Shown one piece after another: positions 44,725 to 56,382 of a stretch of DNA of 64,000 nucleotides. Source of the DNA: Deroplatys truncata (taxonomy: Eukaryota; Arthropoda; Insecta; Mantodea; Mantidae); assembly GCA_030765065.1 (NCBI GenBank), contig CM060979.1, positions 21,047,001 through 21,111,000 of the forward strand. Direction: 5' to 3'. A model generated the notes under the pieces. That model saw only the letters and a program-made list of their open reading frames with translations. It was not told the origin of the DNA and made no database searches. Numbering within the stretch: the first letter of the stretch is position 1; each line of letters begins with the position of its first letter. The translations under genes and the position numbers were made by a program.

Positions 44725-46735
44725 ACGAAACAAGATGGTATTGCACAGTGATGAGATAGAAGGGTAACTGTCCGCCACATACCGAGCCACAAGATATCTC
44801 CTAACAGAATCGTCGCGATATGACCACGTAGTTAAAGCGACGTACAATAAATAAGAGGTGAAGAAAAAAGGTGATAATGTCTGATAGTTATCCAAATGAA
44901 ACTAGTTTGAAACGGCCCTTAAAGCCACCATCACCCTCAGTTTAGCAAAACTGTCAGACAGCAGAATTGTACGAAGACGAACACTGTAGTTTGCATCATC
45001 TGCCTGTAACCGTTTTTGTGTATCTCCATTATGGCATCGCGTTGAACTGCACTTGACCGCTGCACAGAAGGAATGAACCAAGAATCTTAAGCACGCGCTT
45101 TCTCCGGATGTAACCTCGAGTTAAACGCAGAGAAAGACATTTGAAAAAGGCGTTCCAGCAAAAAAAAAAAAAAAAAGAATTTGTGTCCTTTGCAGACACT
45201 GTTTAATGAGTAAAACATATTTGTTTTACTTAGAAGTCATGCTTTGGTAACATCCGCGGAAACCGTACGATGTCCTTCAGAAAGGAAGAGCTTCATTCTC
45301 CGAAATAGCGCGTTTCTCTGCGCGATTTTCACCGTTATGTTTTGTTAGGTAATCCTTACTCGTTATGCCCCGCGGATGTCCTCTCGGAAGTGAGGATAGT
45401 TTAAAATGCCTCCTGTAATCCTTAGCGACTGCTTTGCCTTTTCCTTCGTGAAGAAATAAACAATTTAGTAAACAGATGTTTCCTCAGTTTGTGCATTTCT
45501 GAAGCAGTACATTCTTATCACACATTAAGAGTTTCAGAAATATAGGAGGAGGTGTAAGAGTTTCAAGCAGAACATTATCAAGTTATTGAAACTCAAGCAT
45601 TGCGCTCATAAAAGTAGTTTGATAGCGTTAAGTGAAGCTTTTTCAGGCGGACGAACTTTCAGGGGTTACAGAGGGATGTTATAAAACACCTTGATATAGG
45701 GATACCTACAGTCCGTGACTATATAATGATTTTTAATTTGAATATTTATTCATACTGATAAATGCAAGTAAATACAGACTTTATACGAATGAGGTACTGA
45801 TTTCTACTCTAAAATAGTTAATTTCTGTTCCTCAAGTGCGAAAATACTACCGCTGCGGTATTTTCAAAGTTGCGAGATTTGCTTTCTCTGGAAAATCTTT
45901 CCGTCAGCAAGGACCAGAACACCACTCCTCCACACCTGGAGAACCCTACGTATGAGGGAAAAACAGTTAGCTGTAGTAATAGCAAGTCATTAGCGTGTTC
46001 AGCTGCCAATTTGGTTGTGCAGGGTTCAAACTCCATACAAGCGGTTAAACATGTTTTTGTTTCCAAACAGATGAATGGCGTAGTGCTCAAGACCTATACC
46101 GCTAGTGTTGTTTACTTGCGGCCAACAGAGCAACCGTTCCTTTTGTGTATAGCGAGTACTACTTGAATTTGCAGGTCGATTTTTCCAACCTGACAGGACA
46201 GAAATGCAGAGGAGGAGAAGGTAGTTTAGGGTGGGGGAGAACGACTGGCAACATTCCCCTTGCGTGGCTCGGAACGCGTGATGTCACCTTATCTCACGTT
46301 GGTACGCGCCTGCTACAACTGACCCATCACCCCTCCCAGAAGGTAAATGGACTTGTCCAACTACTGTGCATACAGATAAACATGTCTAGACGAAAAAATC
46401 GTACAGCGCCACCACTCTAACACTATTCCTAAATGTCCCGAGTAATACGTTTAGAGTGAACCCACCTTTAATTTCTCGCGTTTCTTTCAAACTTTAAAGA
46501 GGTATTTACATGGAATGTTTGAACATAGCATGGCCCCGATTATCTGCAAGTAGCAGCAACTCAGGCAAGTCTTATCAGTGGCGTCCTGACGCGTTGTTGA
46601 TTTTGATATATTGCAAACAACCATGAACTCAAGACCATCAAAGTGCTCGCCAAAGTCAGTAACCCCTGAAAGTTTGTCGGTTGAATTCTGCATAAGCTGT
46701 GATCACATTTTGGCATTAACTATCAAGAATACGTT
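44725..46735. other. 2-kb region without a recognised gene
   Basis: Frames of 91-98 residues at 45818-46420 overlap on opposite strands. A GCAGGGTTCAAACTCC B-box-like piece near 46018 may be a decayed SINE head. Poly-A of 17 at 45160. Nothing else recognised. Confidence 0.4.
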
Positions 46736-47255
46736 TTGAGAGACCTGGTTGCCGAGGATGTTCAGTGCATTAGTCTGTTTTTGAAGAGCTCTGTGAGAAT
46801 ACTTGGGGGCGGGGGACGTTATAGATGCCCCATTACTATACATTTGGCAAGTATTACACTGTGGGCTGATTGTACATGTTCTTTGTCTGCTAGCTTATGT
46901 CCGGTAGCCAGTTGGTCGGCCGGTTGCTTGCTTGGGTTGGGGCGGTCGACCAAGGCTAGCGGCTGCATTCCTGCCCCGTGTCAACGTCTTTGTCCAGGGT
47001 CGCGCTCCTTGCCTCCTGCCGACACCTTCCTTACCTTCATTTTGGCGACACATTTGTATAACTTTTATTTTCCAAGAATTAGCAGACTACTTCAATTTGG
47101 CTTGTGGGATTTACAGTCCTGATTCTCCATTTTTCTTTGAATTTAGATCATTTCTGACCAAGTTAGACAACACTCGAGTATTCCGAGTCACGCAACAACG
47201 GCATTTCAAAATGTTCTTGGATATCATTAGAGCGAAAGCTGTTCATAATTATTGA
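46736..47255 (+). other. GC-rich island with two open frames, not called as gene
   Basis: Overlapping frames of 128 codons (46736-47122) and 107 codons (46932-47255) cross a G/C-rich patch at about 46800-47035. The first translates to a Cys/Ser/Leu-rich chain without a domain; the second ends FFEFRSFLTKLDNTRVFRVT. High GC alone can explain both. A decayed exon or retroposon piece is possible. Confidence 0.25.
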
Positions 47256-47479
47256 TTCTATAAATAGGTAGATTTGTTTACCTAGAATAAATATAACATA
47301 AGTCCTAAATAAAAAATGTAAAGCGCTAATTCTGCAAACTTACCTATAACATTATGATCGTATTTCATTATAGCATTTTTCTTCCTTTTTTTTCTGTCTG
47401 TCTTTCTTTAACAAATCTACAACTGCGCTCGGGTAGACTACTGATGTGGCTGGAAATACTTGTTCATATGATAATTAAT
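47256..47479. other. spacer
   Basis: AT-rich, nothing recognised. Confidence 0.4.
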
Positions 47480-47735
47480 TGTTCTTTTACACAAGCTGGG
47501 TGCATGTTAAAGTTGGAAAGTAGAATCAGACGAAAAAGTGAATGCCATGCCCGGATTTGAACCACGGATATTCGGCCTACTACAATTAAGCTGCCACGGC
47601 AACATGCCGGCACATCAAATTCCCCAATTGAATCACATTTTTTCGTGTAAAGTGCAAGACGTTCTGAAATTAATTTTGCGATAACATACCCCAATGGTAA
47701 CTTAAGTCCCAGTCTTTATAGTTAACCCCTACTAG
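47480..47735 (-). mobile_element. SINE S2, copy b
   Basis: Plus strand: GTTCTTTTACACAAGCTGGG, GAAAGTAGAATCAGACG, GGATTTGAACCACGGATATT (reverse of B box), GCCACGGCAACATGCCGGC, then a further 120 bases to AACCCCTACTAGG. In its own sense the tRNA-like part is internal, with a leader in front of it. Confidence 0.7.
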
Positions 47736-47739
47736 GTCA

Positions 47740-48060
47740 AACAGCCATAACTAATTGCTCTTTCACACAAGAGCAATTAATTTCTGTAGGCTGAAATTGC
47801 AAAGGTAGAATCAGACTGAAAAATTCAATGCTATAGACGAGATTTGCAACATAAATCTTCGGCTTATCGTGTGCTGCTGCTCTATCAAACTGAGCTACCG
47901 TAGCAACTTGCTATATTAAATTCCTCAATTGGCTCACATTTTTTCCGTTGAACCACAGACTTCTAAAATTAATTTTGAGGTGACATACCCCCATTGGCGA
48001 CTTGTAAGTACTTTTAAGTCCCGGAATACATGAATTTGATAGGTTCAGCATGAATTTCAA
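47740..48060 (-). mobile_element. SINE S2, copy c, tandem to S2b
   Basis: Repeats the S2b order: GCTCTTTCACACAAGAGC, AAAGGTAGAATCAGACTG, a degraded B box (GATTTGCAACATAAATC), AGCTACCGTAGCAAC, then GAGGTGACATACCCCCATTG. Same orientation as S2b and adjacent. Confidence 0.65.
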
Positions 48061-48271
48061 GGTCAGTACTTGTAAGCGTGCTTGTGTAGGCCGTTTCCAA
48101 TGCGATGTTGACAGTTGCAAATACTAATTTTGTAATTCATTTCTAGGGCTATACCTTTATCATATCCATATCAGGGACACCTTTATCTTTCATTACATAA
48201 AAATCAGTAATTTTCAACATTCATTTTTATCATAGCGTTTTATGATTTGTAATATCTGTTGAAAATTTTAT

Positions 48272-49095
48272 TTTATCTACCACGTACCTACTAGAGAAAG
48301 CATTGCATTCCACCGCAAGGATTCCGTACCGAGATTTCACCGGAAACAAATGTTTTGGGGCCTCCTGAATAAATACATGTTTAAAAAATTGGAAAAACGT
48401 CCATGTTTATGTGTGTCTGTGAGCAACATAAGTAAACAAACGAAATATCAGATGAATGCCAAACTTTGTATTTAAGTTCATCACTTCTAAGGATGCGACA
48501 TGAAAAATTTCAAGAAAATCCTGCTCCCCAACAAATTTTGTATGGGGAAAAAAGTTCGATATTTTTATTTTCTCAAAAATGGCTAATGAATTTGATTACA
48601 GTAGCATGTATAGAAGATATTTACATAACAAATATAATGTAGTTCTTGAATTTTCTGAGAATAGCCCGTTAAGTTCTCTTTTTTATAACTTTGGATAACT
48701 GCTAAGTGTTAAGAGATAAACAAAAATGCACTACAATAAAAGTATACCTTTCAAGTATTTTCAATACTCTTTTTTAGCATAGGGAGTTTTCGAGATAAGG
48801 AAGTTTTCAATACTTTATGTGTTGTCGCTATTCGGTTGTTTCTCGCGATATCGTAGAAAGAGTATGGAATATCAAGTCCAGGATACAGCCACTCGATTTT
48901 AAACATGTGACTATCGATTCGATTTCCTGTACCCTCTATACCTACAGCGAATGTGTAATGAAGCTATTTCTGCAAAGGTTTATCTCGATTAACATGATGT
49001 ATATAGAAAAATAGACTTTCGTAAAAATAGGTCGTAGAAGCTATATAAAAGTAAACGATATTGGATAGAGAAAGTTATGCGAATGTAGGTAACAC
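48272..49095 (+). mobile_element. Family A copy A23, old type
   Basis: Left palindrome CTACCACGTACCTACTAGAG, body, and right end ATAGAGAAAGTTATGCGAATG. The GT site holds GTTTATGTGTGTCTGTG only. Confidence 0.8.
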
Positions 49096-49124
49096 ATAAA
49101 CAAATTGGCGGAGACATATTGTTA

Positions 49125-49285
49125 CTATTTGGGGCCAAGTTTGAGCTAAGTTGCACTTTACAGCACTCTGGTTCGATTCACTTATTATCTCTAACGTTCC
49201 CATATATGGCCTATGACCTTCCGGGTTTACCTCATTGCACCAAGCGAAGACAGAACCCATTTCCGAGGTGGAGGCACCCTTTATT
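49125..49285 (-). mobile_element. SINE S6, copy b
   Basis: TCTAACGTTCCCATATATGG, CCTTCCGGGTTTACCTCATT and ACCCATTTCCGAGGTGGAGG are reverse matches to S6a (24396-24648). The head part is uncertain. Confidence 0.55.
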
Positions 49286-49971
49286 CGGATCTATAATCGC
49301 AATATCATACACGTAAATAACCTCAGTTGAGCACCTTGGAGGATGCAACACTGCAACACAAGTTTGTCGGAGAAGTTGTATACGCTTCCACGACCGAGCC
49401 AGCATACCATAGTGCTACTGCCTAACAAAGCTCACCATACCCTTTAACACATTAATATAGTTAAAACTGTAACATACAATTAAAATACAGTTATTTTTCA
49501 TAGATGTATGAATCATGCCTTAGTCAAACTGATATCCGCTGATTTAAGTACAACTAAACTCTTGGTTTTCGAAAGAGCTCCTATATAGTTGAGACGTAGT
49601 GCCAATAACGTTAGTAAAATGTTGACAATATTGCGTTCTTTGATTAATTACATTAAGGACCATCTCATAAATTAAAACCACTGTCAGACGGAGCGGGCTT
49701 TACGTCCATGCCGTGAACTACAGAAGAAGATAATTAATTAAACACAATTAGCGTAATTTGAAACGGTTTTAAATGCACACATATATTTTTACATCACTTA
49801 AGAATCACATTTTCTTCAAAAACAAAAAAGAGAATCTGCAAAAATACTTCTTTTTCAAAAATGATTTCTTTACTGCTAACCTTTTACAAGAATGTCTTAA
49901 TTCTTAATGCAGTGCATTGGAGTATTGTTCTTGATTTACAGTTTGGATAAGGTCATTAATATTTTAATTGT
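49286..49971. other. AT-rich spacer, nothing recognised
   Basis: No repeat or gene-like frame. Confidence 0.4.
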
Positions 49972-50563
49972 GTTTTACTTTATCTACGCACATAATAAGC
50001 AGAAAAAGTATTGCATTCCACCCAAAAATTCGATACCGAGACTTCACCGGAAATGTATCTTTTGCGGTAGCTTGAATCCAAAGAATAATTCAATTTTAGA
50101 AAAGGACCGTGTGTGTGTTTTTCTTTTTTGTGAGAAGCGTAACTCAAAAACGAAAAGTCCGATAAATACCAAACTATGTATTTAAGCTCAGTATTTTCTA
50201 AAGATGGTACACGAAGATTTCTAAGAAAATCTATCCACCCCAAACTACCCTTTACTTAAAACATTTTTCGAATTCTTTTATTTTCTAAAAACTCTCTAAC
50301 GATTTTCATTAAAATACTATACATTAAATATATGTATATGACAAATAAAATATATTACTTCTATTTACTAGGAATAGCGTGAAGTCCTCTTCATTAGGAA
50401 GGAATTTTGTGTAATCTTGTATAGCTTGTAAACTTTAAGCGATAGACGAAAACGTACTACACAAAAAAATGTAGATCTCTTTAAAACACATTTATTTCAA
50501 ATAATTTTTGTGGCATCAGCCATTTCTGATATATCCGTTATTAATAGTTCGATTTATTCAATA

Positions 50564-51050
50564 CAGGGTTATTCAAAAAGAAGGAACAGACTAAATATTT
50601 ATTTCTAATGAACGACAATAGATGGCGACACATTCGATACATCTCTGAATAGAGAAAAGTTCAAAATTTATTTTATGTGTACAAAATGAGCGAGGACGAC
50701 CAGTGCTTTTCCGTTTGCATACGCAACCATCTTCCACGAATTTATTGTATCAATCGTACATTTCTTATGACGAGGCGGCTCTTTGTTGAGCTTACAACGA
50801 AATTCACGCCGCAATGAAACAATGGATTCACTCTTTGCATAATGCAGCATACAAAATGACTTTTGCTGTGGCGTCGCCATTTTCTCGTAAACAAACACAG
50901 CGTCGCTGTAGGCACTGAATGGAACTAATAGGTGGGGCTTAATACTTTGAACTTTTCTCTATTCAGTGATGTGTCGTATTGTGTCGCTATCCGTTGTCGT
51001 TCATTAAAAATGAATATTTAAAATTTGTTCCTTCTTTTTGAATACCCCTG
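50564..51050 (-). mobile_element. Element D: 487-bp deletion derivative of a mariner-type transposon
   Basis: Inward TIRs of about 85 bases start CAGGGTTATTCAAAAAGAAG on the left and CAGGGGTATTCAAAAAGAAG on the right. The TA target is at 50562-50563; the right copy has decayed to CA. The interior keeps only the first part of the transposase gene on the minus strand. Confidence 0.85.
50668..50880 (-). pseudogene. Transposase N-terminal fragment in D
   Basis: From ATG at 50880: MATPQQKSFCMLHYAKSESI, then REFRCKLNKEPPRHK and TIDTINSW. This matches the N-terminal helix-turn-helix region of a multicopy insect transposase family that usually starts MATPQQKAF. Sequence after about residue 55 is not transposase-like, which marks the deletion joint. 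Relatives have about 300 more residues with the DDD catalytic core, all missing here. Confidence 0.75.
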
Positions 51051-51345
51051 CACTTGTCATTCTTTTTAAATTCCGTCGATTTTCACTTATTGCATGGAAA
51101 TAGTATGCAACTTTAAGGCCAGCTGAGTAGCAACATGTTTTTTTTATTATTTATTTATTTTTTAACATTTGGCTATAGCTGTTCACTTTAAATTCTAACA
51201 AAATGTATAATGTAGCTATTTCTGCAAAGGTTCATGTCGATTAAAATGAAGTCGATAGATAAACTTTCGTAAGAATAATTTGTATACCCACTAATAAACA
51301 GTATAAAGTAGAGAAACTCATGTGAATGTTATACATAAGAATTTT

Positions 51346-52329
51346 TTGTTATGAAAGTGTGGGTCTGTTTTTGGAAGCTTTTTATTTAGAGCAAATATAT
51401 AACGCGTTTAATGTACAGCAATTCAGTTTTATTACTAAAAGGCTCCAGTTAGCTGGTATATTAAAAATGAAAATAGTGTCGTAAGTGGAACAATAATAAC
51501 CAAAAATATATATATATATATATGTTTTTTTTAATTTTTTCGTTTAGCCTCGAAAATTTAAAGTAAATTACAAGTGTAAAAAATTGCAATGTTTTATTAC
51601 AGTTTTGAATGAACATCACCAGCCGCCACTGTTTTCCTAGAATTGCTTATTAGCAAAAATACGTACTTTTTTTTGGCTTTTTGTAGTTTTTAAGACTTTT
51701 GCGGTCATTTAATATTCCGATGTAGAGCACTAAGATCTACATATTATGAATTTCAAACCTAGTTTGTCTCAACATTTATGCTGTATTAATTTACGGCATT
51801 TGAAATGTCCCGATAATTATGTTTCCTTCACATTTTGGGCAAAGCTTCATTTTACGTGTCCTAAAACACTCATGTACCTATGTTGGATTTAATATCTGTT
51901 ATTAAATTTTTCCTGAATTATGTTAAAAAAACAATACTATATGTGTAAATGTTTTCCATTTTCTTTCTAATGCGTAACCTGTTTAGAACTTCCAACACCG
52001 AGTGATTTTCTTTGTAAATGTCATTCAATTACAAATTAAATGAGTAATATAATAGGATAAAGCTTTTTGGACATATCTAAGCTGTATTGTAAATAAAATT
52101 AGTAATCTGTCAGAAGTACATTTATTTTAGTCGTTAAAACTTGAGTGCACTGCTTTTATGTTAAATTCCCATTTTGTTAATCAAAAGTTAATGCTTACTA
52201 GTTGAAAACTGTTGGTTCTAAGGGTTACCTTAATAAGAAATGCGTAAATATAATATAATTAAAAAAATTGTTTTATCTGTTTCATTTGTGTAGCTCCTTT
52301 TAACGTATATCGGGGGCTTGACTTGCTAG
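51346..52329. other. 1-kb AT-rich region, nothing recognised
   Basis: (TA)n of about 9 units at 51506. No other structure seen. Confidence 0.4.
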
Positions 52330-52570
52330 TTTGGTAGTGTTCAAGCACCTCCCTTACTATATGCGGCACCACAGGAAGTGGACAATAATGATACATGTAA
52401 TTAAATGATAATTGGGAAAGTAAATTTGGGAAGAAAACGTTCCAGATCTAATTTAGTGTACCTTCCAGCGTTTGCCAGTTACGAGGAGTGAGGAAAACCT
52501 GGAGGGATTTGAACTGCGGACCGTCAGCTGCCTAACCTGTGCTTTAACGAGTCCGGTCACCCGTTTTTGT
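52330..52570 (-). mobile_element. tRNA-derived SINE S7
   Basis: The minus strand has an A-box-like stretch in CGGGTGACCGGACTCGTTAA and a B box in GCAGTTCAAATCCC, then CAGGTTTTCCTCACTCC. Only one copy in the window; the 3' limit is uncertain. Confidence 0.45.
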
Positions 52571-52734
52571 GGCTTTGACTAAGTCCTACTCGTGGTGTTT
52601 TTATTTGCTAAACTTCAGAGATTTTTTTTAACGTTTATTTGTTCATTAACTTTTACATTGAACACGCATCCATTCCCGCATTCATACTACCATACCCTAC
52701 GAAGGACAGGGAATGATTCTAGATAAAGAAAAAT

Positions 52735-52820
52735 GCCCCGTCCCAACCGGGAATCAAATCCGGGATCTCTGGGTTGAGAAGCAACAAAGTTGATACTCGA
52801 TCACCGAGGCAGCCGAGAAA
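52735..52820 (-). mobile_element. SINE S4, copy b
   Basis: The plus strand shows the reverse of a tRNA-like head: AACCGGGAATCAAATCCGGG and CGATCACCGAGGCAGCC. On the minus strand, GCCTCGGTGATCGAG parallels GCCTCCGTTGTCGAG of S4a. Confidence 0.55.
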
Positions 52821-52942
52821 ATATTGTTGGAAATAAATATGTGAAAGCACCGTAACCATAAATGAATAATCTAAATAGATTTATGTAGTATGCTCATAAC
52901 GTTTATGAATCTTTCTACTTACTAAAACATTCCTTCCAGCCT

Positions 52943-52995
52943 ATTATTATTGTTATTACTTTTATTGTTATTGTTATTACTATTATTGTTGTTTG
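52943..52995 (+). repeat. (TTA/TTG)n microsatellite
   Basis: About 17 imperfect trinucleotide units; Leu-rich or Asn-rich frames across it are artefacts. Confidence 0.9.
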
Positions 52996-53684
52996 TTGTC
53001 ACTTTGGTATGTTTCCCGCCAACTAAAAGCCAGAGTCTTGCTATGACCTGCATGAGATATCTTGGCATAGCTTTGACTAGCGAGGAGCATTTAGCGGGTA
53101 GAGGTAATTCCAAATTTGTGGGATGGCGTTGCGTCATCCACCGTTGCCATGGTTACGGAGCGCGCTAATGTGACAATCCCTGTGCATCCACTAGAACCAG
53201 GTCAACACTGACCTCTGACGTCATCTCTGTCTCTACGACAGAAGGTTTACGATGTTCTGTTGTCAAGGAAGCGGTAATATATTTACGTTACACAGTTGTC
53301 TAGCTAACTTGCTCATCGGTCAGAAATGGGCCAGGAAAAATCATGGCTCAATTAAAAGGAATAACTGACATGCGAGAGGGAGAGACTAAAACAGTTTGCC
53401 ATGCTGGCCTGTTTCCACCAACTCCGTTAGCAATGAAACTTCGATGAAATAAAACGCTTGGAAAAATGGAAGATACCTCTGAAAGGAAATACAACTGCTT
53501 TGCTCTGATTAAAGGATTGCTTTGTTTGCAAGTAATTCAAGCCTGAATCTGAAAACGGCTACATCATCGGGGGAGTATAGCTTTCGATCTAATAGTTCGG
53601 TTTAGAGGTTTACCGAAGTGCACGCTTTGAGATACTCCGAATAGAAAAAGAAAAAAGAAGGGGAAAAAAGCGGGTCCGTGCGCG
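52996..53684. other. spacer, nothing recognised
   Basis: The moderate GC stretch near 53100-53240 has no frame of note. Confidence 0.4.
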
Positions 53685-53822
53685 CGCGCCCATTTGTTAT
53701 TCTATAAACATTTGTTATTCTACCCATTAACTATAAGTCAGACAAATACCAAGTTTGATATTTTAAGTCAGGGTTGCAATATTTGTTTTTAGTTTTTCAA
53801 AAAGTGGTTGAAACGATTTAAG

Positions 53823-54075
53823 AGGACACGGGTAGCCGAGGTCGTTAAGTCAAGTACGCGAGTGAACGAGAGGGCTACTATATAAACCCTGCCAAGCCCG
53901 TCCTCCCGCACGGTTCTTTTTTTTAGTCCATATAACTGGCAGATGCCGGAGAGATACCCTAAACTTCGTCCTGGAACGCCTCCTTCCCAGTCATGATTTA
54001 ATTTCATGAATCATCACTGTCCACCGCCTGTGGTGCAGGAAGAACGGGAGTTAAAGATTACTTAAAAAGAAGTTT
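53823..54075 (+). mobile_element. SINE-like block
   Basis: The start GACACGGGTAGCCGAGGTCG resembles an A-box head. No clear B box; the body includes CCCGTCCTCCCGC and a T-run. Not seen elsewhere in the window. Confidence 0.3.
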
Positions 54076-54091
54076 TAAACTACCTTTTTAC

Positions 54092-54932
54092 CTTCTCTAC
54101 TACGTATAGGAAGTACTGCATTCCACCCAAAAATTGGATACCGATATTTCATCGGAAATACGTGTTTTGAGGTGCCCTGAATCCAAATACAGCATTTTTG
54201 CTAACATGTCTGTGTGTTTGACTCTGAACAGCATAACTAAAACGAAAAGTCGGATAGATACCAAACTTGGTATTTGAGTTTAGTATCTTCCATGGATGCG
54301 AAACGAAGATTTTTAAGAAAATCCCCCATCCCAGATTACCCTTTACATGGAAAATTTTTCGATTTTTTTTTTTTTTTTTTTTTTACTTTCTCAAAAATGG
54401 CTCTAACGATTTTAATTAAAATATCATATGTTTAAGATATTTTCATGACATGAAGTGTAAATCTTGAATTTTCTGGGAATGTCCCCAAAAGCTCTCTTCA
54501 TTCTGAATGACTTTTGCATAACTGGTAAGCTGGAAGAGATGCACAGAATTTTACTGCACAAAAAATATAGATCTCGTTATAACACACTATTTATGTTACA
54601 TACATTTTTTTTTTAATCCAGTGAATCATTTCCGAGATATTCCTTGTTATTTGTTTGAATTTTCCAGTACTTATACTTTTTCTCAAATGGGTATTCGTTA
54701 TTCGTGTTTTTATGTCCTGGACATGCAAAGAGAATGGTATGCTCCACATAGCAACCAGCTCTTAAAACATTTGACTATGGTTTGCACCCTTGCACCTACA
54801 AGAAAATTAGCAATTAGATAGTTTCTGTAAATGTTCATGTCGATTAAGATGAAGTAGATGGAGAATAAGCGTTTGTAAAAATAGTTTGCACAAGAGTAGG
54901 AAAAGTCCTGTGATTACAACACATTAAATTTT
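54092..54932 (+). mobile_element. Family A copy A26, full length
   Basis: CCTTCTCTACTACGTATAGG to GAGTAGGAAAAGTCCTGTGA and ACACATT. Young type with a T-run of 21 near 54364. Confidence 0.8.
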
Positions 54933-55182
54933 TCGTAGCAGTGACCATTTACACAACGCTCACTATTGTCGGTTTGAACTTTTCAATTACATTTTGCAGT
55001 ACTCGGTTTTTATACTCGGAATTTGTGCAAAAAGTAAGTAATATTAAAACTAACATTTATCTGCCTGAATTTTAAGCAGTTGATTGTTATCTCAGCCTCC
55101 CGTATACTTCTGATTACTTACAAAAAATGCGTATTCAAATTATTCCAGAGAATATTTATCGCGATATTAATAAAATAAAACC

Positions 55183-55400
55183 GAGCGGGATGGCTCAGAC
55201 GTTACCGTCTGAGATCCGCAACCGGGAGGTCCCGGTTTCAAACCTCCGAGGTCGACCAATCTGACTGAAGATTTTTTCGAGGTTTTCCTCGGTCGCTAGG
55301 CGAATAATTGGATGATTTGATCGGCGAATTTTCCTATCATCACTACACTTCATTTCCTTCTTGTTCACCACCATATCAGTCATTGGACTGATCGCCCATC
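55183..55400 (+). mobile_element. SINE S3, copy b
   Basis: CCGAGCGGGATGGCTCAG head, B-box-like GGTTTCAAACCTC, then GAGGTTTTCCTCGGTCGCTA as in S3a. The end is near TGGATATGC. Confidence 0.65.
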
Positions 55401-56382
55401 CTGGATATGCTATGATCTAGAGTTTGCTTGCTCCTCGACAGACTACTGACACAAGGTATTGACGTCTAAGTCCTACAAAGAGGAGGTTAATACGAAAAAC
55501 AACAAATACACATAAAAATAACCTTTTATGTGAATAATTTGTGGAATGGATATGAAAATAAACTATGATTTGTGATTGTTACGTACTATATTATTATTAT
55601 TTCGTGTGTTTCTCAAAAATGTGTTGTTGCAAGTACATTATTTTCCACTAATATCTAGTTCTCTGCAAACTGGAAAATTTGTTCATCCTTAAAGTATCAC
55701 CCAGTATCCAGAATCTCTGCCTCTGCAATTTCATTAGTTGTGTACCAGCTGACTCCATTGTAGTGCCACGGCAGGATGACACCTTACGGAATGGAAAATG
55801 AAGTGACTCTTTAAAAGTGGCAATCGGTGTCGCGGTTGTTTTGTTCTTACCGCCCACCGGGAAGTGAAAGCGAAACATCCCGGTTTGGATGGTGGTGATA
55901 ATCCCTTGTCACGTGAGGGAGCAAGCTCACGCACCTGTCAGATAGTTGACAGGGAACATGGTCACGACTTGGGGACAGTTTATCACGTCAGTTTATGCCT
56001 AAAGCACGACCGTCTTTGATCGATAGTAATCTACAGATATCGCTTAATCAGTCCACTCGAAGGTGACAAACATAAATACTGCAACCAGCCTCAATTATCA
56101 CATGATTCTTTAGTTTTTGTAAACTGAGGATAAAAAGATAAAGAAATCCAGTGGCATGGAGACAGGGTAGACAGTGTCTACCCTAAATTGTGAGACAAAA
56201 CTTTGGTTTAGCTGATTGTGGTTTGTAGATTTTCCGTCACATTTAAATAGAATTACTGTCTTTTAATAACTTATCTATAACACTAGTCTGCATGGTATCG
56301 GATGACTGAAAACTAATAAGTGATTCTGACTCGCTTTTTATGCTGATTTCAGAACTGCTTCTAGTTTTTTTCTATCACGTAC
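55401..56382. other. 1-kb region, nothing recognised
   Basis: Minus-strand frames at 55648-55934 lack domains. A 23-base segment around 56171 contains GTAGACAGTGTCTACCC, a small perfect palindrome. Confidence 0.4.

Larger units (their letters stand above)
49972..51345 (+). mobile_element. Family A copy A24, split by element D
   Basis: Left end ACTTTATCTACGCACATAAT, body to TTCAATA at 50563, element D, then CTTGTCATTC at 51053 continuing in family order to AGAGAAACTCATGTGAATG. Old subfamily. Confidence 0.8.
53685..55015 (+). mobile_element. Family A copy A25, interrupted by A26 and a SINE-like block
   Basis: Pieces 53685-53822 (GTCCGTGCGCGCGCGCC, CAAATACCAAGTTTGATATT) and about 54935-55015 (GTAGCAGTGACCATTTACAC, TTTGAACTTTTCAATTAC) flank younger insertions in family order. 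The GT site is a CG run, as in A12. Confidence 0.5.

Noticed and set aside
41950-44895. Open frames of 60-128 codons on both strands with 16-residue repeats
   Set aside because: They follow from the 48-bp (3n) minisatellite unit; they appear in several frames, lack start context and end at the array edges.
50668-50898. Short host protein starting MFVYEKMATPQQ
   Set aside because: It lies wholly between the TIRs of element D and matches a transposase N-terminus.
55183-55255. tRNA gene at the CCGAGCGGGATGGCTCAG head
   Set aside because: Shared with a second copy at 41500 together with a non-tRNA body, so a SINE.
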